DNA of 60,000 nt, taken from NCBI RefSeq assembly GCF_964355755.1, contig NC_092673.1, positions 31,441,001-31,501,000 on the forward strand. The letters run 5' to 3'. The stretch comes from Antedon mediterranea. Lineage: Eukaryota; Echinodermata; Crinoidea; Comatulida; Antedonidae. Positions 22,001 through 37,000 of this stretch are shown piece by piece. A program made the translations under genes and the position numbers. Position 1 is the stretch's first letter; each line of letters starts with the position of its first letter. The notes under the pieces were generated by a model, which saw only the letters and a program-made list of their open reading frames with translations, did not search any database and was not told the DNA's origin.

Positions 22001-25000
22001 TCTCACGGATACCATGGTTGACTGCTATTAGGGCCTCCTCAGTTTTAGCGGCCTAAGGAGTCAGAAATCTGCCGGTTGTGTCGAGTCCTTGGTCCTCACG
22101 AGCACGCTCTTTTTCTGCGGCCGGAATCAGTGGTGCCCAGATGTATTTTTTAAATTGTTCCTGCGGAGGCGGGAAGGCTGCAGCCATATCTTGCGGTGCA
22201 GCCCTACGGACCTTAGGCTCCTTAGCGATAGCCTCTAGCCTGGCGACCAGTTCGGGGTCCAGTGGTGCGACTGGACAGGTCGTCACCCACTTTAGTGGAG
22301 CACGTACTCTAAAGGTGGAATATCTTTTCGATGCCAGCGCGGGCGTGTCGGAGCATCGTACGCGTACTCGATGTACGATAATATGGCAGGAACTACACGA
22401 TTGATGAAAGCCTCCAACCGTCTTCTCTCTGTGCAGAATAAAGCTTCATCATACGTACTCGGTGGTGGAGGCACAGCGGCCATTGCAGGCGCATCCGGCA
22501 ATACTACCGGCGCTTCTGCTTCTATATGCGTGGCCGGGGGCTCCTCCTGAACCTCCGCGGAGTTGCACAGTGACTCCTGGCTGCAGGTGCAACAGTGAAT
22601 GCAAAGTAAGTGGCAGTCACACTGAACTGTCGTACGCTGGCCTCTACATTGCATACATTCCGATATAGGCATATCGGCGGCGGAACACGGTACGCAACTA
22701 GGCAAACAAAAGGAACAATACAACTTGACTGAGTTCTTGTTATTGTTTCACCCAGCTGAGGCAGTCCAGGTGTGAAAGTGAAATCCTTTGTTCTTTTGTC
22801 TTAATAGCGTGTCCGTTCAGTATCCTAAAATCCAATGGAAATTTGGGTGTTACTTCTTTTAATCTTCCTTATTGCTATGGAAGATCCCGATTCAAAACGG
22901 ATCAAACAATATAACAAATGCTGGTCCTGCAACCGGCATAAGAATATAATAAATATCCTGTCATAAGTCATCTGGTAATCAGCATGTGAGTTAGGAATTT
23001 TGTATAGTACAATGTACAACAACATATCACATTTGTATTATACGTCGTCGGTACTTTTATCATAATTATTTAATTAAAGACATGGAATGACCTGGTTTAA
23101 TGTTTTATTAGTAAGTATTCTATGCATTATTGTTACAAAATGTCAACACTGCAGGGAAAGTTTTTTTAAACTATTATTAAATTAAATTATACGGGATTAC
23201 ACGAAATTTCTAGATTTTTCAAATGTTGTTATATTAATTATTTTAAATGACATTTTGTATCTTTTTTCTAATATTTTCATAGGAATAAGTCATGTAATCA
23301 TTGATGAAGTTCATGAAAGAGATGTTGATACAGATTTTCTATTGATATTGATCAAGAAATTTATCCAAGATAATCCAAATATACATGTAGTATTAATGAG
23401 TGCTTCAATAAATGCATCAATGTTCAGTGAATATTTTGACAAGTAAGTTACACTAATAATTGTCGTATTTGAGTGGGACCGAGTAGTTTTTCCATTGAGT
23501 ACTTATGTTACGGAGTATTTTGAGCGTTGAGATTGTTTTTAACGAAAAAGCTTTCGTTGTCAAAGTTTTCTATTCGAATAACTTTCTGTTGAGCACAAAA
23601 ATTTACAATTCGAATACAAAAAGTACTCAACGAGTCTTTACGTTGACAACGAAAGTTCCCAATCGGATATGACAAGTAATACATTTCAATTTGTCAAAAA
23701 CCAAATAAAATAGGCCACAATTATTAACCACACTCTTTGATAGTAACTTTGATTTGCAGAAATATAGCAAATGTTTAAGCTATTATTATGAAGTCTTAGA
23801 CCCAAAGTATATACTGTATCTTTTTTTTCTCTATAAATTAGGTAAATTACTGAAATAATGGACAATGGGTATCTGTATTGTTTTTGTATGTGCACAGCTG
23901 GCCCCTGGGAAGACCAACCATATGTTGATCTGGGCATTTGGGTGAATTAATCTCAATGGAGATACTGTACAGATCAAATAAGCAAATAGCTAGATCGAAA
24001 CCATAAAAGTAAAAGAGCCAGAAATAAATTGCAGAGCCTTATGCAACACCAAATTTTTTTAAATAATATAATTTGCCTAAATCAATCTTTTATTTTTGAA
24101 TCTCTGGTCCATTGAAAATAAACAAATCTCGTATAATTAACAAAATTAAATAAAGTATATACAGTAAGTGACTAAGTACAACATGACTCACTCTCATCTC
24201 AGAATAATATTCTATCTGGAGAGCTTCTTAGACGCATAATACATTATGTACTAACATTGAAAACCTACTATATATTCAGGCCATGTATTGATTTTCTTAA
24301 AAATTTATAAAAATATAGAATGTACATTCTGTAAAGCTCATAATACAATGTCAAATTATTTAATTTCCCTGGTTTGTAATTATTCTCTTTATATTTAGCT
24401 GTCCAATTATCACAGTGCCCGGCTTTACATACCCGGTCAAAGAGTTCTTTCTACCTGAAATACATAAGTTGATTGGTTACAGGAGTCGGAGGTCACAAAA
24501 TAATAGCAATAATGAGAACATGCTGCAACACCCTTTTACTGATGTTGATTGTGTTGTTAAACTTATAAATCACCTTGATCAAACCAAACCAGAGGTAAGT
24601 CCATTATACACGAGTACATGTACACTAGTTTAAAAAGAAGGTTTTATATCAAACAGCTGCAATTATGGCTTTCTCGTAAAGTTGAACCATCGGTAAACAA
24701 AGGGAAATAAACACAATTATATAACAATGATAAATTTAATGCTAACATTTAGCAAAACAATGTATACAAATCGAATACTCAAATAAATGAAAGTCTTACA
24801 GATAACAGTTTTTTCAATAGCGAAAGTATCCCAACTTTAACTGAAGAAAGTAATATAATCTGTGAAGGAGACCTGACAATCCGAGAATGTTACAATGCCC
24901 TTAAAGGCATGCCACAAAATAAAAGCCCTGGTAATGACGGTTTATCAAACGAATGGTATTTAAAATCTGAGATATTATAGGTCCAATAATAGTAAAAATA

Positions 25001-28000
25001 CTGAATATAGGTTTAAATAGCGGAAAAATTAGTACCTCACAGAGACAGATGGTAATAACTCTTATTGAAAAAGAAGGCAAAGACCGATGCAAATTAAAGA
25101 ATTGGAGACCATATCATTACTAAATGTGGACTACAAAATAGCATCGAAAGCACTATCCACTAGATTGAGCCAGTTTATTCCTTCCCTTATCCACATTGAT
25201 CAAACCGGTTTTGTAATGGGCCGATACATTGGCGAGTCAGTACGAACTATTGAAGATATTATGGAGTTTACCAAAATAAACAATATTCCAGGAATTATGC
25301 TTTTTTTTGGACTATGAAAAAGCATTCGATTCGCTTGAATGGGGTTTTTTGTTTCAGGTTTTAAAAAAAGTCAACCTCGGAGAAAAATTTATTCAATTCA
25401 TAAAAGCATTATATACTGATATAAGTAGTTGCATCATAAATAATGGGCAGTCATCAAGTTATTTTCCAGTTGGAAGGGGTGTACGACAGGGTGACCCCCT
25501 CAGCCCTTACTTATTTATCCTATCAATAGAATTACTAGCATGTGCCATACGAGACGATAAAACTATTAAGGGGATTACAGTAAATAATAGAGAAATTAAA
25601 ATAACTCAATATGCAGACGACTCCACATGCTTTTTGAAAGATGAAGTGTCAGCAAAAAATATAATTAACTTAATAGAGAAATTTTCAAAAATATCGGGCT
25701 TGAAATTAAATATAAGCAAATCGCAGGCTATATGGCTTGGTTCAAATAGGCGATGTAAAAACAAACCAATACTTATGCAATGGCCACAACAACCAGTAAA
25801 AGCATTAGGAGTTTACTTTTCTTATCATGAAAGACAACGGGAAAAATGTAATTTAGAAACGAAAATTAAACAACTAAAAACAATATTAAACATATGGAGA
25901 ACCAGACAACTAACCTTAGCAGGAAAAAAATTTTAATTAAAACATTCGCAATACCCCAATTTATATATCTAGCATTTGTCATACATATACCGCCCCATGT
26001 AGTTAAATCAATTGAAACAATTCTATTTAATTTCTTATGGAACGGTGGTAAAGGTATGATAAAAAGAACAACATTAATTGGGAATATTGAAGAAGGCGGC
26101 TTAAAAATGGTAGATATCAAACGTATGTTTAAGGCATTAAAGATAATATGGATACAACGATATAACATAAATGTCAATGCAGCATGGAGATCTCTACTAC
26201 ATAGGTTCCTAAATAAGCAAGGAGGCGACACTATTTTTTATTGTAATGTAAGCGCGGACTGTGTCCATCGTTGGAAAAATATTCCTTTGTTTTATAAGGA
26301 TATGTTAAACGCTTATTTCGAATTAATACATCCTGATACAGTAAACGGAGGGTCCCAATATATATGGTTTAATAGGCACATGCATATACATGACAAGCCA
26401 TTTTATTACAAGAGCCTCAGAGATGTTGGGATATGTTTAGTAAGCAACCTTTTTTATGAAAACGGTAATATCATTCCCTTTAATACGTGGATAAAGAGAG
26501 GCTTATCGACAAGTAATTTCATGCTCTGGAGAATGACGATATCTGCAATACCCCCACAGTGGAAAGCAAACATGAAGCTAGGGTTTTTACGAAAAAATTA
26601 TAAAAAGAGAGGGTTTATAGTGGAAGTGAAGAATGAAGAAAAAGAATTAGAAAGTATGAGTACAAAAAATATATACAGAAAAAAAATCTTTAAAATACCA
26701 ACATCTCAAAGTAAATTGCAGGATGAATTAGGTGTAGATAGCGATAAATGGGAAAATATCTATGTATTACCATTTAAATGTTCTCAGGAGGTAAGAACCA
26801 GAATATCTCAGTATAAAATTAATGTGAATTGCTTGTCAACTAATAGTAGACTACATAAAATGAATATTGTACCGAGTAATATGTGTTCCTATTGTGAATC
26901 AAATATTGAAACTATGACCCATCTTTTGGTTGAATGTAACATTGCAACCAAACTATGGGATGAATTCACGACTTGCTGGGAAAACATTTCAAAAACAAAG
27001 ATTAACCTTGATAAAACCTCCATATTATTTGGTTACAATACAGAAAATCCTGATATGCTATTAAATCTATGTATTTTGTTGATTAAGAAAATTTTATTTA
27101 GTTACAAATTAACTCACAAAAAGCCAGTCTTTCAGGTTTTCTTTAATCGGTTAAAATTTAATTATAACGTAGAAAAAAACATTGCTTCTAAAAGAAGTAC
27201 ATTGTATAATTTCAGACAAAAGTGGAGATTAATAGAAGATTATATTTAATAACTTAATGATACTGTTTCTCAAGGAAATGACTTACTTTTGTGTATTATT
27301 ATTATTACGCTTGCTCTTTATTATTGTATTAAATTAAAATGTAAACTAGAAATTATTATTTGCACGTGTTAGATATTTTTAATTATTTATTATAGGCATA
27401 CTATTAGTTCCTTGGTTACAATACAGATAATTAAAAATATATATATATATATATAAATAAATGAAAGACGCTAGTAAATTACCATCTGAACATTTTATTG
27501 CACTACAGGCTGTTTCATGAGTATGAACTCAATCTTCAGGTGCTTGGCTCTGAATGATAGTCACAAGTGAATACAAAAAGCTATCATGAAGTCTTAGGGC
27601 AAACTGTTTATGTGAACAATAGAATGCTAATTAGCAAGTACAACACATCTCTATTTCTTGGACAGTCTATTGTTAACCAAATTCTTATTATCTAAATTAC
27701 TGATACTTTAGTAGAAACTTTCTCCTATGTCTACATGCACTGACTAATTCGTTCCTATGGTTAAGTGAGCTGGTTTCAGGCTTGCATATAATATAATACT
27801 TCTCTTGTAAGCATAGATTACACCGTTTGTTAACATTGGAATATGGTTTACACTTCTTTATTATTCGCCATTTAATGTTATACTTTATGTTATCATCTTT
27901 TAGCTTCCAGATGTACTGGCTAAGCGTTGTGCTGTTTTTGTATTTAACATTACGGAATGAACTATTGTGTGCGTTATATCTGCATTTAAATGTGTTTTCG

Positions 28001-31000
28001 GTTAGTCCGACATATGTTTCAACTTTATCATCATCATTTGTTGTTACTGTAGCCTGATATTATAAACAACACCACTGGTTAGGCATTTCCCATCTAATGG
28101 GCATTCATTTCGACAGTTGCATTGCTTGATGTTATCACAGGGCATATCATTACGTAATACATTTTTGTTGTGGGCCGATATTACAGACCCTATATTAGGC
28201 ATACAACTATAGCTGATTTTAATGGTGTTTCTATTAAATATTTTTCTTAGCTCATGGTTATGTGGAAAACATTCATCTACAGTCTTTAAGAACTCGTGCC
28301 CTATTTTGGTTTTCACGTTGGCACTGTAAGGCGGGTTGAACCAGATGATATTTCTTTTCCTTGTCTTCTTCACATTATTTTGTGCGCTGGTATTGGTCGG
28401 GTTGTACTTCAGATTGTGGTCGTATCCACTTTCATACAAGGCTTCTTGGTACGGTTTCTTTGATTCATTGAAAACACTTTCATTCGAAGAAATGTTTGAT
28501 AATCTTTTGTTTATGCCTTCAGGGATGTTCTTAATTATTGATGCTGGATGATTACTTTTGCAATGAACAGCGTGGTTTGTTGTTTTCCTTTAAATAAGGC
28601 TTATATATATATATATTATTTTAAAGAAACAAAAATGGTTATGTTGTTAAATGTATGTATCTGATTTTAATTAGCACAATTATATTATAGTTCCTTGGTT
28701 ATAGTACAGATTAAGATATATTTGTGTGTATGTATGTGTATGTATATGAGTATTATTTATTATTACTATGTAAAGACAAAAAAAATTAATATGTTATTGT
28801 TAGTAAATGTATATCTCTGGCTAATTTGATTAATACAATTATATTTAGTTAGATTAGTTACATAATTGTGGAAAACACAGCATTTACCAAATTCATTAAT
28901 TATTTACTTTTAAAAAAATGGAATTAATAATTTATAGTTTTTAATATTGTTTGATCACTGTAAGTTACTTTATTTAAACGTTCAGATCATTTTGACACCT
29001 ATTACTTTAAATTTAAGTGAAAAAAACAATTTTCTTTCTGAATCCTAAAAAAAAATTGCCCCAAAAAAACCCCCAATTACCAAGCAATAATCACCCCCAA
29101 CAGTATCCTTATTACATGTCTCTAAATCTTCCCCAACCCTTAGAATTATAAATATCAGACTAAATTAAAACAATTTGATTTCCAACACCACCCAGATACA
29201 CCCCTACATCAGAATGAATAAATAAAAGAATTAATTAAAGTTCTCGATATAGTGTTTCTTCTTGTCCCCCAACGCTGAATAATTAAGAAAGATAAAAGTT
29301 TAACATTTTCTTGACAATGTTCTGCACTACAAAGAAATTTGTTTTAAAAACAACTTGCGTCTCTGCTCCCGTTCTGCTTGTTAAACTAATAAATATATCT
29401 CCATAAACTGCAATTAATTTATTGCAACTAATGTTCTGCTTACAACAAGTTATTTCTTTACCACATTAAATGTCATAATTCAATAAATCGAATAGTTATT
29501 GTTCCTCAAATTGACTGTGTACTCGACAATGTATGAGCGTTAGATATACATTATAGTAACAACTAGTAATCAAATTCAATAAGATAAACAGTAGGCATAA
29601 AATGTTCACCTTTCTCCAATTTCAGCATACAATTACAGTTCTCTCCAATAATTTCAACATACAGTATTATAAGTTATAACTTTTCTGTCTGTAGATGGAG
29701 TAATGAAGTTTTGTAATAATTTAGTGTTTTCTTCTGCTCTATAGGGTGCCATTTTATGTTTTCTCCCTGGTTGGCAAGATATTAAAACTGTATATGATCA
29801 GCTGAAAGACAATCAGGTGAACTTACTTTATATTTCCTTTTTTTATTCCAATTTTTACGAGATTCTCGTCCAGCCCAAGGGTGTCTGGACAGTCGACATA
29901 CCATATTTTCTTGCTCTGCTCTGAATATATTAATTCAGGAAAAGATATTCTAATAAAAAATAAAAATATTTGTATTCACTGTGTATTTGGTAATCACAGT
30001 AAAGCACATAAAGGTATAACATTATTGATATAAAAATGAAAACTTTTATTTTTATTTTTTAACAGAACACACACAATAATCGTAAAGTTCTGCCAGTACA
30101 TTCTAACTTCTCTATCAACGAACAGCAAGAAATTTTTAAAAGGTTAGTAGTATGTTTTAGTAATTTCAAAATATTAATGAAATTTGTTATAGTAATGGTT
30201 TGAAAATTCTTATATTATATCTGATATTGTCAAATCATGTCCACATAAATTAAGTTGTCTTTGAGACTGAATAATTCTTGTGGAATCTTGAGACTGGTAT
30301 ATCAGAGATGTTTATTTTGACAAAAGGATATAGTTAGTTATTACTAGTAACAATTAATTTAAAATAATGTAATTTAAATTATAAATACATAATAATGAAT
30401 TGTGTGTGGTAGCATTTGTTTTATTGGCAATTGAAATGAAATGTACACAATAACTTAAAATGAATGTGGCCGGTTGCATGTTTTACAATCCCAGAGTTCA
30501 AAGTTTAAATTCTGCCTAAATGTTAACATGGCCAACTTAGCAATGTACTAAAAAGACTTCTTCTTTCCTTCTACTTTCAAAATCACACATTTTTTTCTCG
30601 TTTTTTAATAGCCAATTAATTAATTTTTTTATTTTATTATTTTATTATTTATAAAGCGCCTTTACAAAGAAAGATCAAAGTGCTATACAGAGTAATAACA
30701 CAGAAAAAGACTATACAAAATAATATAATATTGAAACAAATAAGTTTTACGGTGTTTCATAAAAAGACAAGAATTAGGAGGCTGGTGAATTACCAATGAG
30801 ATATTCCAAAGTTTAGTGACCACAGGGAAAAAAATGCACTATCACCAAAAACCTTTTTAGTGACAGGAACAGAAAGGCATAGATTGTCCATGGAAGATCT
30901 AATGCTAGGCGGACGAGGCCCATGTAAATTAATATCTTGGATATATTTCCAAGCAATTTCTAAAGTTTTGAGGCTCTAATAACAATTCATTTTTTTCATT

Positions 31001-34000
31001 CAGCCCACCTGAGGGGATACGAAAGATTGTTTTAGCTACAAATATAGCAGAGACGTCTATCACCATCAATGATGTTGTATATGTAATTAACGTAAGAAAC
31101 CACAAAGAGCCATGCTATAACTCAGATGTTGGGGTAAGGTGTTTAATAGAACTTCTTTTGTAAAATATTTGTTATTTAGTATTCATTTATAATAAATGCA
31201 TTTGTGAGTTTTAAGACATGTTTAGAATGAAGCGGGGGTTTGGTCGTGACATTTTAAAAGTGTGAATAACTTCTGTTGTATGCTTTCATCATCATCATCA
31301 AAACAAACAAATATGTTACCGCAACTGGTTAGCAGAGGTATGCTGTAAACCATAGAATCAATGTGTGTTTATGTCCCAAACAATCTCTAATGTTAATTAA
31401 CTGATTCATATCTTTCTCATAGGTATCTTGTTTAGATCTTCAATGGATTACACAGGCAAATGTTATACAGCGTAAAGGACGAGCTGGACGCTGTCAACCT
31501 GGTGAATGTTATCATTTGTTCACTCAAGAAGACTGCAAACAATTAGGTACAGTAATTTAAACCCTGTGTGCGACTTTCTTCCAAAAGCCTGTTTGTTATT
31601 GTACCTATTATTTAGTACATCTTGGCTGTAAGTGGATGCACAACTTGAACTCTTTATTATCACTTGAGTCTGGAAAATTAACTACTTATAATAACAATGA
31701 AGATAGTAAAACAATAGTAACAAATAAAATAGAATATTTAAAAAAAACTAGCAAGTTTTTTATTCTTATTTTTGCCTTAATATTGTTTCCAATATCATTT
31801 TCTGACTGCAGATGAATACCAAGTTCCAGAGCTTCTACGAGTTTCTTTAGAGCAGGTCATAGTTCATGCTAAAGTTCATAACCCTAATATGAATGCTGAA
31901 GAGTTTTTATCGCAGGCTCTTCAAGCTCCTACTTTTGAAGCAGGTATGTAATTGGACTAAAATAAATACAGATGAGTATGCTCTGTCTACACTATCAAAC
32001 TAGTTTGACAAAAAAAGTTTGATGTGCCCATATGATATGGTTAAATATGTAGTGATATGACATAATCATGTCCATTATATCGGCAAATCACACTTTTTTG
32101 TCACATAAAGTGTTGACAGTGTTATACAGCTGCCACCAACATTAATCATTTTTATGTCCACAAGTATGATCAAATATAAATATGATTTGAACAAAATATA
32201 ATACAAAGCATTCTTTATTTGTTATAACATCCATGAGTGTACTCTTTTTGTATTATATTATAATCTGTCTTTTAACAAATTGATAATAGGCAGTGAATGT
32301 AATAATTTATTAGGAAATGACACCTTTGCATCGGTGGCACACACAGAAGTGGTGCATCCAATTTAACATAATACATCAAAACAATACATTATTGTATTAT
32401 CCGTATATGATGGATACAGGTTCTTAAAGACCCCTTCCCTGCAATTTTGGACGTTTTTTGGAAAATAATACATACATATCACTTTAAAAACATTAAACCA
32501 TGTCATTCCTTGTCTTAAATGTACGTTTTATGGTAAATTATGATAAAAAGTGAGAAACAATGCACTACCTAAGTAGCTCGCGGCGATCGACCTCTCGTGG
32601 ACGGTCTTAGGCCTAGCCTAGCTAGACTTAGTTTTGTAGGCCTAGCTGGTAAACATCGATAACGTACGAACATCGTACGCTAGCTATATACCTAGCCTGA
32701 CGTTGTATAGTTGCTGCATTAATTGTCTTTCTATTTTTGCCAGACTCCGTTGATACAAATTGGGGAAAACCCGGTATTTTCGCTGGAAAGTTAGGAGTCT
32801 TCCATTTGTTTTGGCTTCACGATCGATCGAAAAGTGGGCGAATTACAGGTGAAAAACAAAAATATCAATCCGCGCGCAATGCATTTTGGGATTTATAGCG
32901 GGCCGCTATAATTATAAGAATCGATTTATTTTTCACATTTTTAACCGTTTAAAGATGAAAAAAGTTAACGCAATAGGACCATATAGTATTATTTTTACAT
33001 TAAATATAGTTTGTGATCTTAAATTAGATCTAAAAAACGTAGGGAATGGGGCTTTAAACTATTTGCAAAAATATAAAAGAAAAATCATTATCAACATGGT
33101 AATATAGGTACTGTATTAAATTGTCCTACAGTATCATAGGTTTGAGTTGATAATTTAAAAAGGTATATAAAAATAAACATAGAATATAGTAAAGAGTTTA
33201 TTATTATTATTATTGATTGCAAACCATTGTGTTTCAACATCAGGTACTGAGGACCTATAGTTGTTATCACAGGTGTATAATATTTACAAATCATATATAA
33301 AAGCAACAATACAAAAGAAAAACAATCTAAATATTGGGAGATTTAAGTTCTGACCGTTTCTCCCATGCAGCTCTTGTGTATTTTATACAAAACAAATCAA
33401 AAAAGGTCTCAGATTCTTTACAAATCGCGGTAGAATCTCCACCTAAAATATACTGTAATTTATCATCAGCACTTGCTGTTGTGTAACGATTCCATGTGTC
33501 ATAATCATTACAGAGCACAAGATTATTTTGTAGAATGGATAATTCTTTCATTCTAATATCAAATGCTTTACAGTTTAATAAAAAATGTTTAATGTCTTCA
33601 ATTTCACTATTCCCACATAAAGTACAATGACCGGACACATCATTGGACCATTTATAAGTTTTACAATCTAAAGGTAGAGTGTTAGATCTTAATTTAAATT
33701 TCAGACTTGTCTCATAAAAATGTGTTTTATCAAGTAAATATTTTTCTAAATTAGGGAAAGGTTTCAATTTTGAGTATAAATTTAATGAGGTTTTTTGCAT
33801 TATATTATTTGACCACTCTGATTTGATCTGATTGATCACATTGCTTGACATTGCTGACTGAGAAAGGAACAAGAGTTAAACTATCATTATCAAAAACATT
33901 GTTGTAAAAGCCTATATCTGTACATTTTTCAAATATGTCAACACAACTACTAAGAAATTTATATTTTAAATGATCAAAGTCACATTTCAATTTTAGCATA

Positions 34001-37000
34001 GAATTAAGTACAATATTAGGCCACCTGTGGTCATCATAGTTATAAAACGATTAAATAATTTAACTCTGGACAGTTTGTGTAACTTGGATAATGGAACCCA
34101 CCCAAGGTCACCATAAAGTGCCTCTTTTGGAGTATACCGTGGAGCTTTGAGAAGAAAGCGGGCCATTTGCAATTGCACTTTCTCTAGGTCTTCGTTATCC
34201 TTCTTGGATTTATTATGTTTTACACAGTATGTTTCCATAGTACACCAGGTTAAAGTCATCAAGGTTAGCTATGATACCTTTGATATAAGTTATAAGCCGG
34301 TTGCCCTTTTGGATAACATGTTCATGATACCTTTGATATAAGCTATAAGCCGGTTGCCCTTTTGGATAACATGTTCATAATATGAATGTTCACTCATGTT
34401 TGAGGAAATATAGACCCCTAAATATTTATAATTATTTACTTCTTTTATCAAATGTGTGAACGTAAAATAGTACATTCTCTTTAACATATGAATATATTTT
34501 TATTATTTAGTTGACAAGGCAATTGAAGTATTGGTAGAGATGAATATTCTAGATCAAAATGAATGTCTAACACCCTTAGGAAATAAAGTGTCCCAGATAA
34601 GCACAGATCCTAAGCTTGCTAAAGCACTTGTTTATGGCTCAATATTCAGGTCAGTATACCTTCCATTTCTCCTTCTCAGATTCTTGTTATCACCTTCACA
34701 TACATAACTAGCCTGTCAATGGCCTCTTGTCGAGTAATCAACTGATTACACATTGTATTACATGTATTATATTTATATAATCTTCCCATAGCACACTGTT
34801 AGTGGTAATTAAATTCTTGTTTTTCTAAACCATTAATGTAAGCCAATGAATATGCTCATTAAGAACATAAATGAAATCATTAAACTAGGGTCTCATAGTA
34901 TTTTCAATAATAATGAGCCATTTTATTTATATAATAGATATTATTTTTTATAATCCAGTAATCTTCTTTAATATATAGAATTTTTTTTAGGATTGTTTTT
35001 TGAAGATGTATTGTCCCCAAAAAACATGAAAATGAAGATTACTAATAGACTTTGAATAGGCAGTTTAAATAAATGTTTTCACTTCTGTAAATAATTTAGT
35101 GAATAACTATTATGTAACATTAAAATGACACATTCAACAACAAAAATTTAATTTTCAGTGAGATGAAATATCATTACATTTCTCAAATCGCAAATCCTAA
35201 AATTGATGATTGAATAAGAATAAAAAACAATATTTACCTGCTTAAATAATAGGAAAAATGGCAATAATAAATACACATGCTTAAAATGAAAAATAGAAAT
35301 TTTTATTTTAAATTATATTATTTATTATTCACTGGGTAGCTTATTTTAAATTGAATATGGTATAAATAATGAGAGGTATGGCATGCCCTTGCGTAATATA
35401 TATTTTCTTGTTTGTAGGTGTCTTAATCCAGTAATAAGTATTGTTGCTGGTCTGAGTGCAAGAGAACCAATGAAAGAAACCCTTACCAATCAAAACAAGA
35501 TTATGTCGGTTCGTATGATTTTATGATCTATATTTTACCCTCCAATTAATTACCTCCCAGCTCAGACTGCCACAAAATACAGCTAGCTATTGGTTGCCTA
35601 AAGTAAATTTAGTTAGAGACTGAAATCATTGCATTTCAGTCTGTAACTTTGATTTGAGGGATTTTTATAACAAAATATTCATATTCAGAACAGCATACTT
35701 TCATAGCTTGAATAGAGTGTTTAGAGTGCCCTCTTAATTTTTTTTTAGTTCAATAATTAAGGGGTAATTAAACTACAGTAAAAATGAATTTTTCTCTGGG
35801 GAAAAATTGTCATGGTTAGAAATTAATGAATGAACATTTGGAAAGAACCTTCAAATATTAATATGAATTATAATGTACTGAAAGCACAAAAGATAACAGC
35901 TGTAAAACCAAGTTACATTGTAAAAATAAAATTAGAAATAAACACTTTCACCGCCAAAGACTGAAATCTCCGTCTATCGATGCCCAGCGCCAGACCGCCA
36001 AAGACGGAAATTTCGGTCTTTGGCTTTTTATTGCACAATTTGTTAGATCAGGTATATATGGACCGCATGTAGAAATTTCAACATCCAAATCGATCTGGAC
36101 CGCAAATATTTTGATACTTTATTAACCCCTAGTGCCATTGACCCCAGATGGCCTACATCGCGTCCTATCCGTAAACAACATAATATGCTTACTGCGGACG
36201 AAGCAATTGCAGAAATATTTGCCGACTCTGACTCTGAAAATGAATATTTATTATCCCCAGATGATGAAGGTATATTTGTACCTAAATCTGGTTTTTAAAA
36301 TGTAATAAATAATTGGAGATAATTTAGCTAGCCTAGCCTAGGCTAGTTTGTAGAATAGGTTGAGAATCATGACACTGACAGACGGTGCAGCCAGGCTAAA
36401 ATCCTCATTATCTCTGCTTTGTTCTCCGATTGAGCCTAAAGTGCTAAAAGTAAGCCAAGTTCTTTGTACAATTATGTGGTATTACAGTTTTATTTCAATA
36501 AAGTGTTTGGTACCATTGGAAAGTTTATTTCTATATCATTATTTGAGTGTGTATTGCATGTTATTCTGATTACAAACACCTTTGCTATGATCTTTGAAAA
36601 ACAGGTAAATTTATCTAAAATGGCTGGCGGTGAGGGGTACTTCCTTTATTGAATGCCTGGCGGTGAAAATGTTAATGCAATTGTATCAGATGACAATGAA
36701 ATTACAATTATTCTATTCAAATTTTACTATATAAATATTATGCTTTCTGAAGCCCGTAACCAGAGTGGTTCAATGGTTTGAACAAACCCCCTTTTTTCCT
36801 ATAATGTCCTTATGACGGAGATGGTAAATAGGCCTAAGACTTGCTCATGACAAGCTTTGCACCTTTTGTGGACAAAATATAGCATCCTGTTAAATTTCTG
36901 GCTAAGCAATTGCTTTCTTTACTGTATTATTTTTTTTAAATTTTCTTAGGTAAAACAATTATTTAGTGGTTCATCCAGGAGTGATCATATTAGCAGATTA

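Larger units (their letters stand above)
27456..28610 (-). mobile_element. Penelope-like element, 5'-truncated
   Basis: Flanked by TA dinucleotide runs (27440-27455 and 28603-28618), it has inserted in the 3' region of the LINE. It retains the end of RT plus a GIY-YIG endonuclease and the 3' non-coding part with a hammerhead ribozyme. Penelope-like elements often carry both. Confidence 0.85.

Noticed and set aside
32886-33107. Small protein in the 626-bp element
   Set aside because: The frame crosses the element's right end, and the matching frame is not kept as a protein in the other copy.
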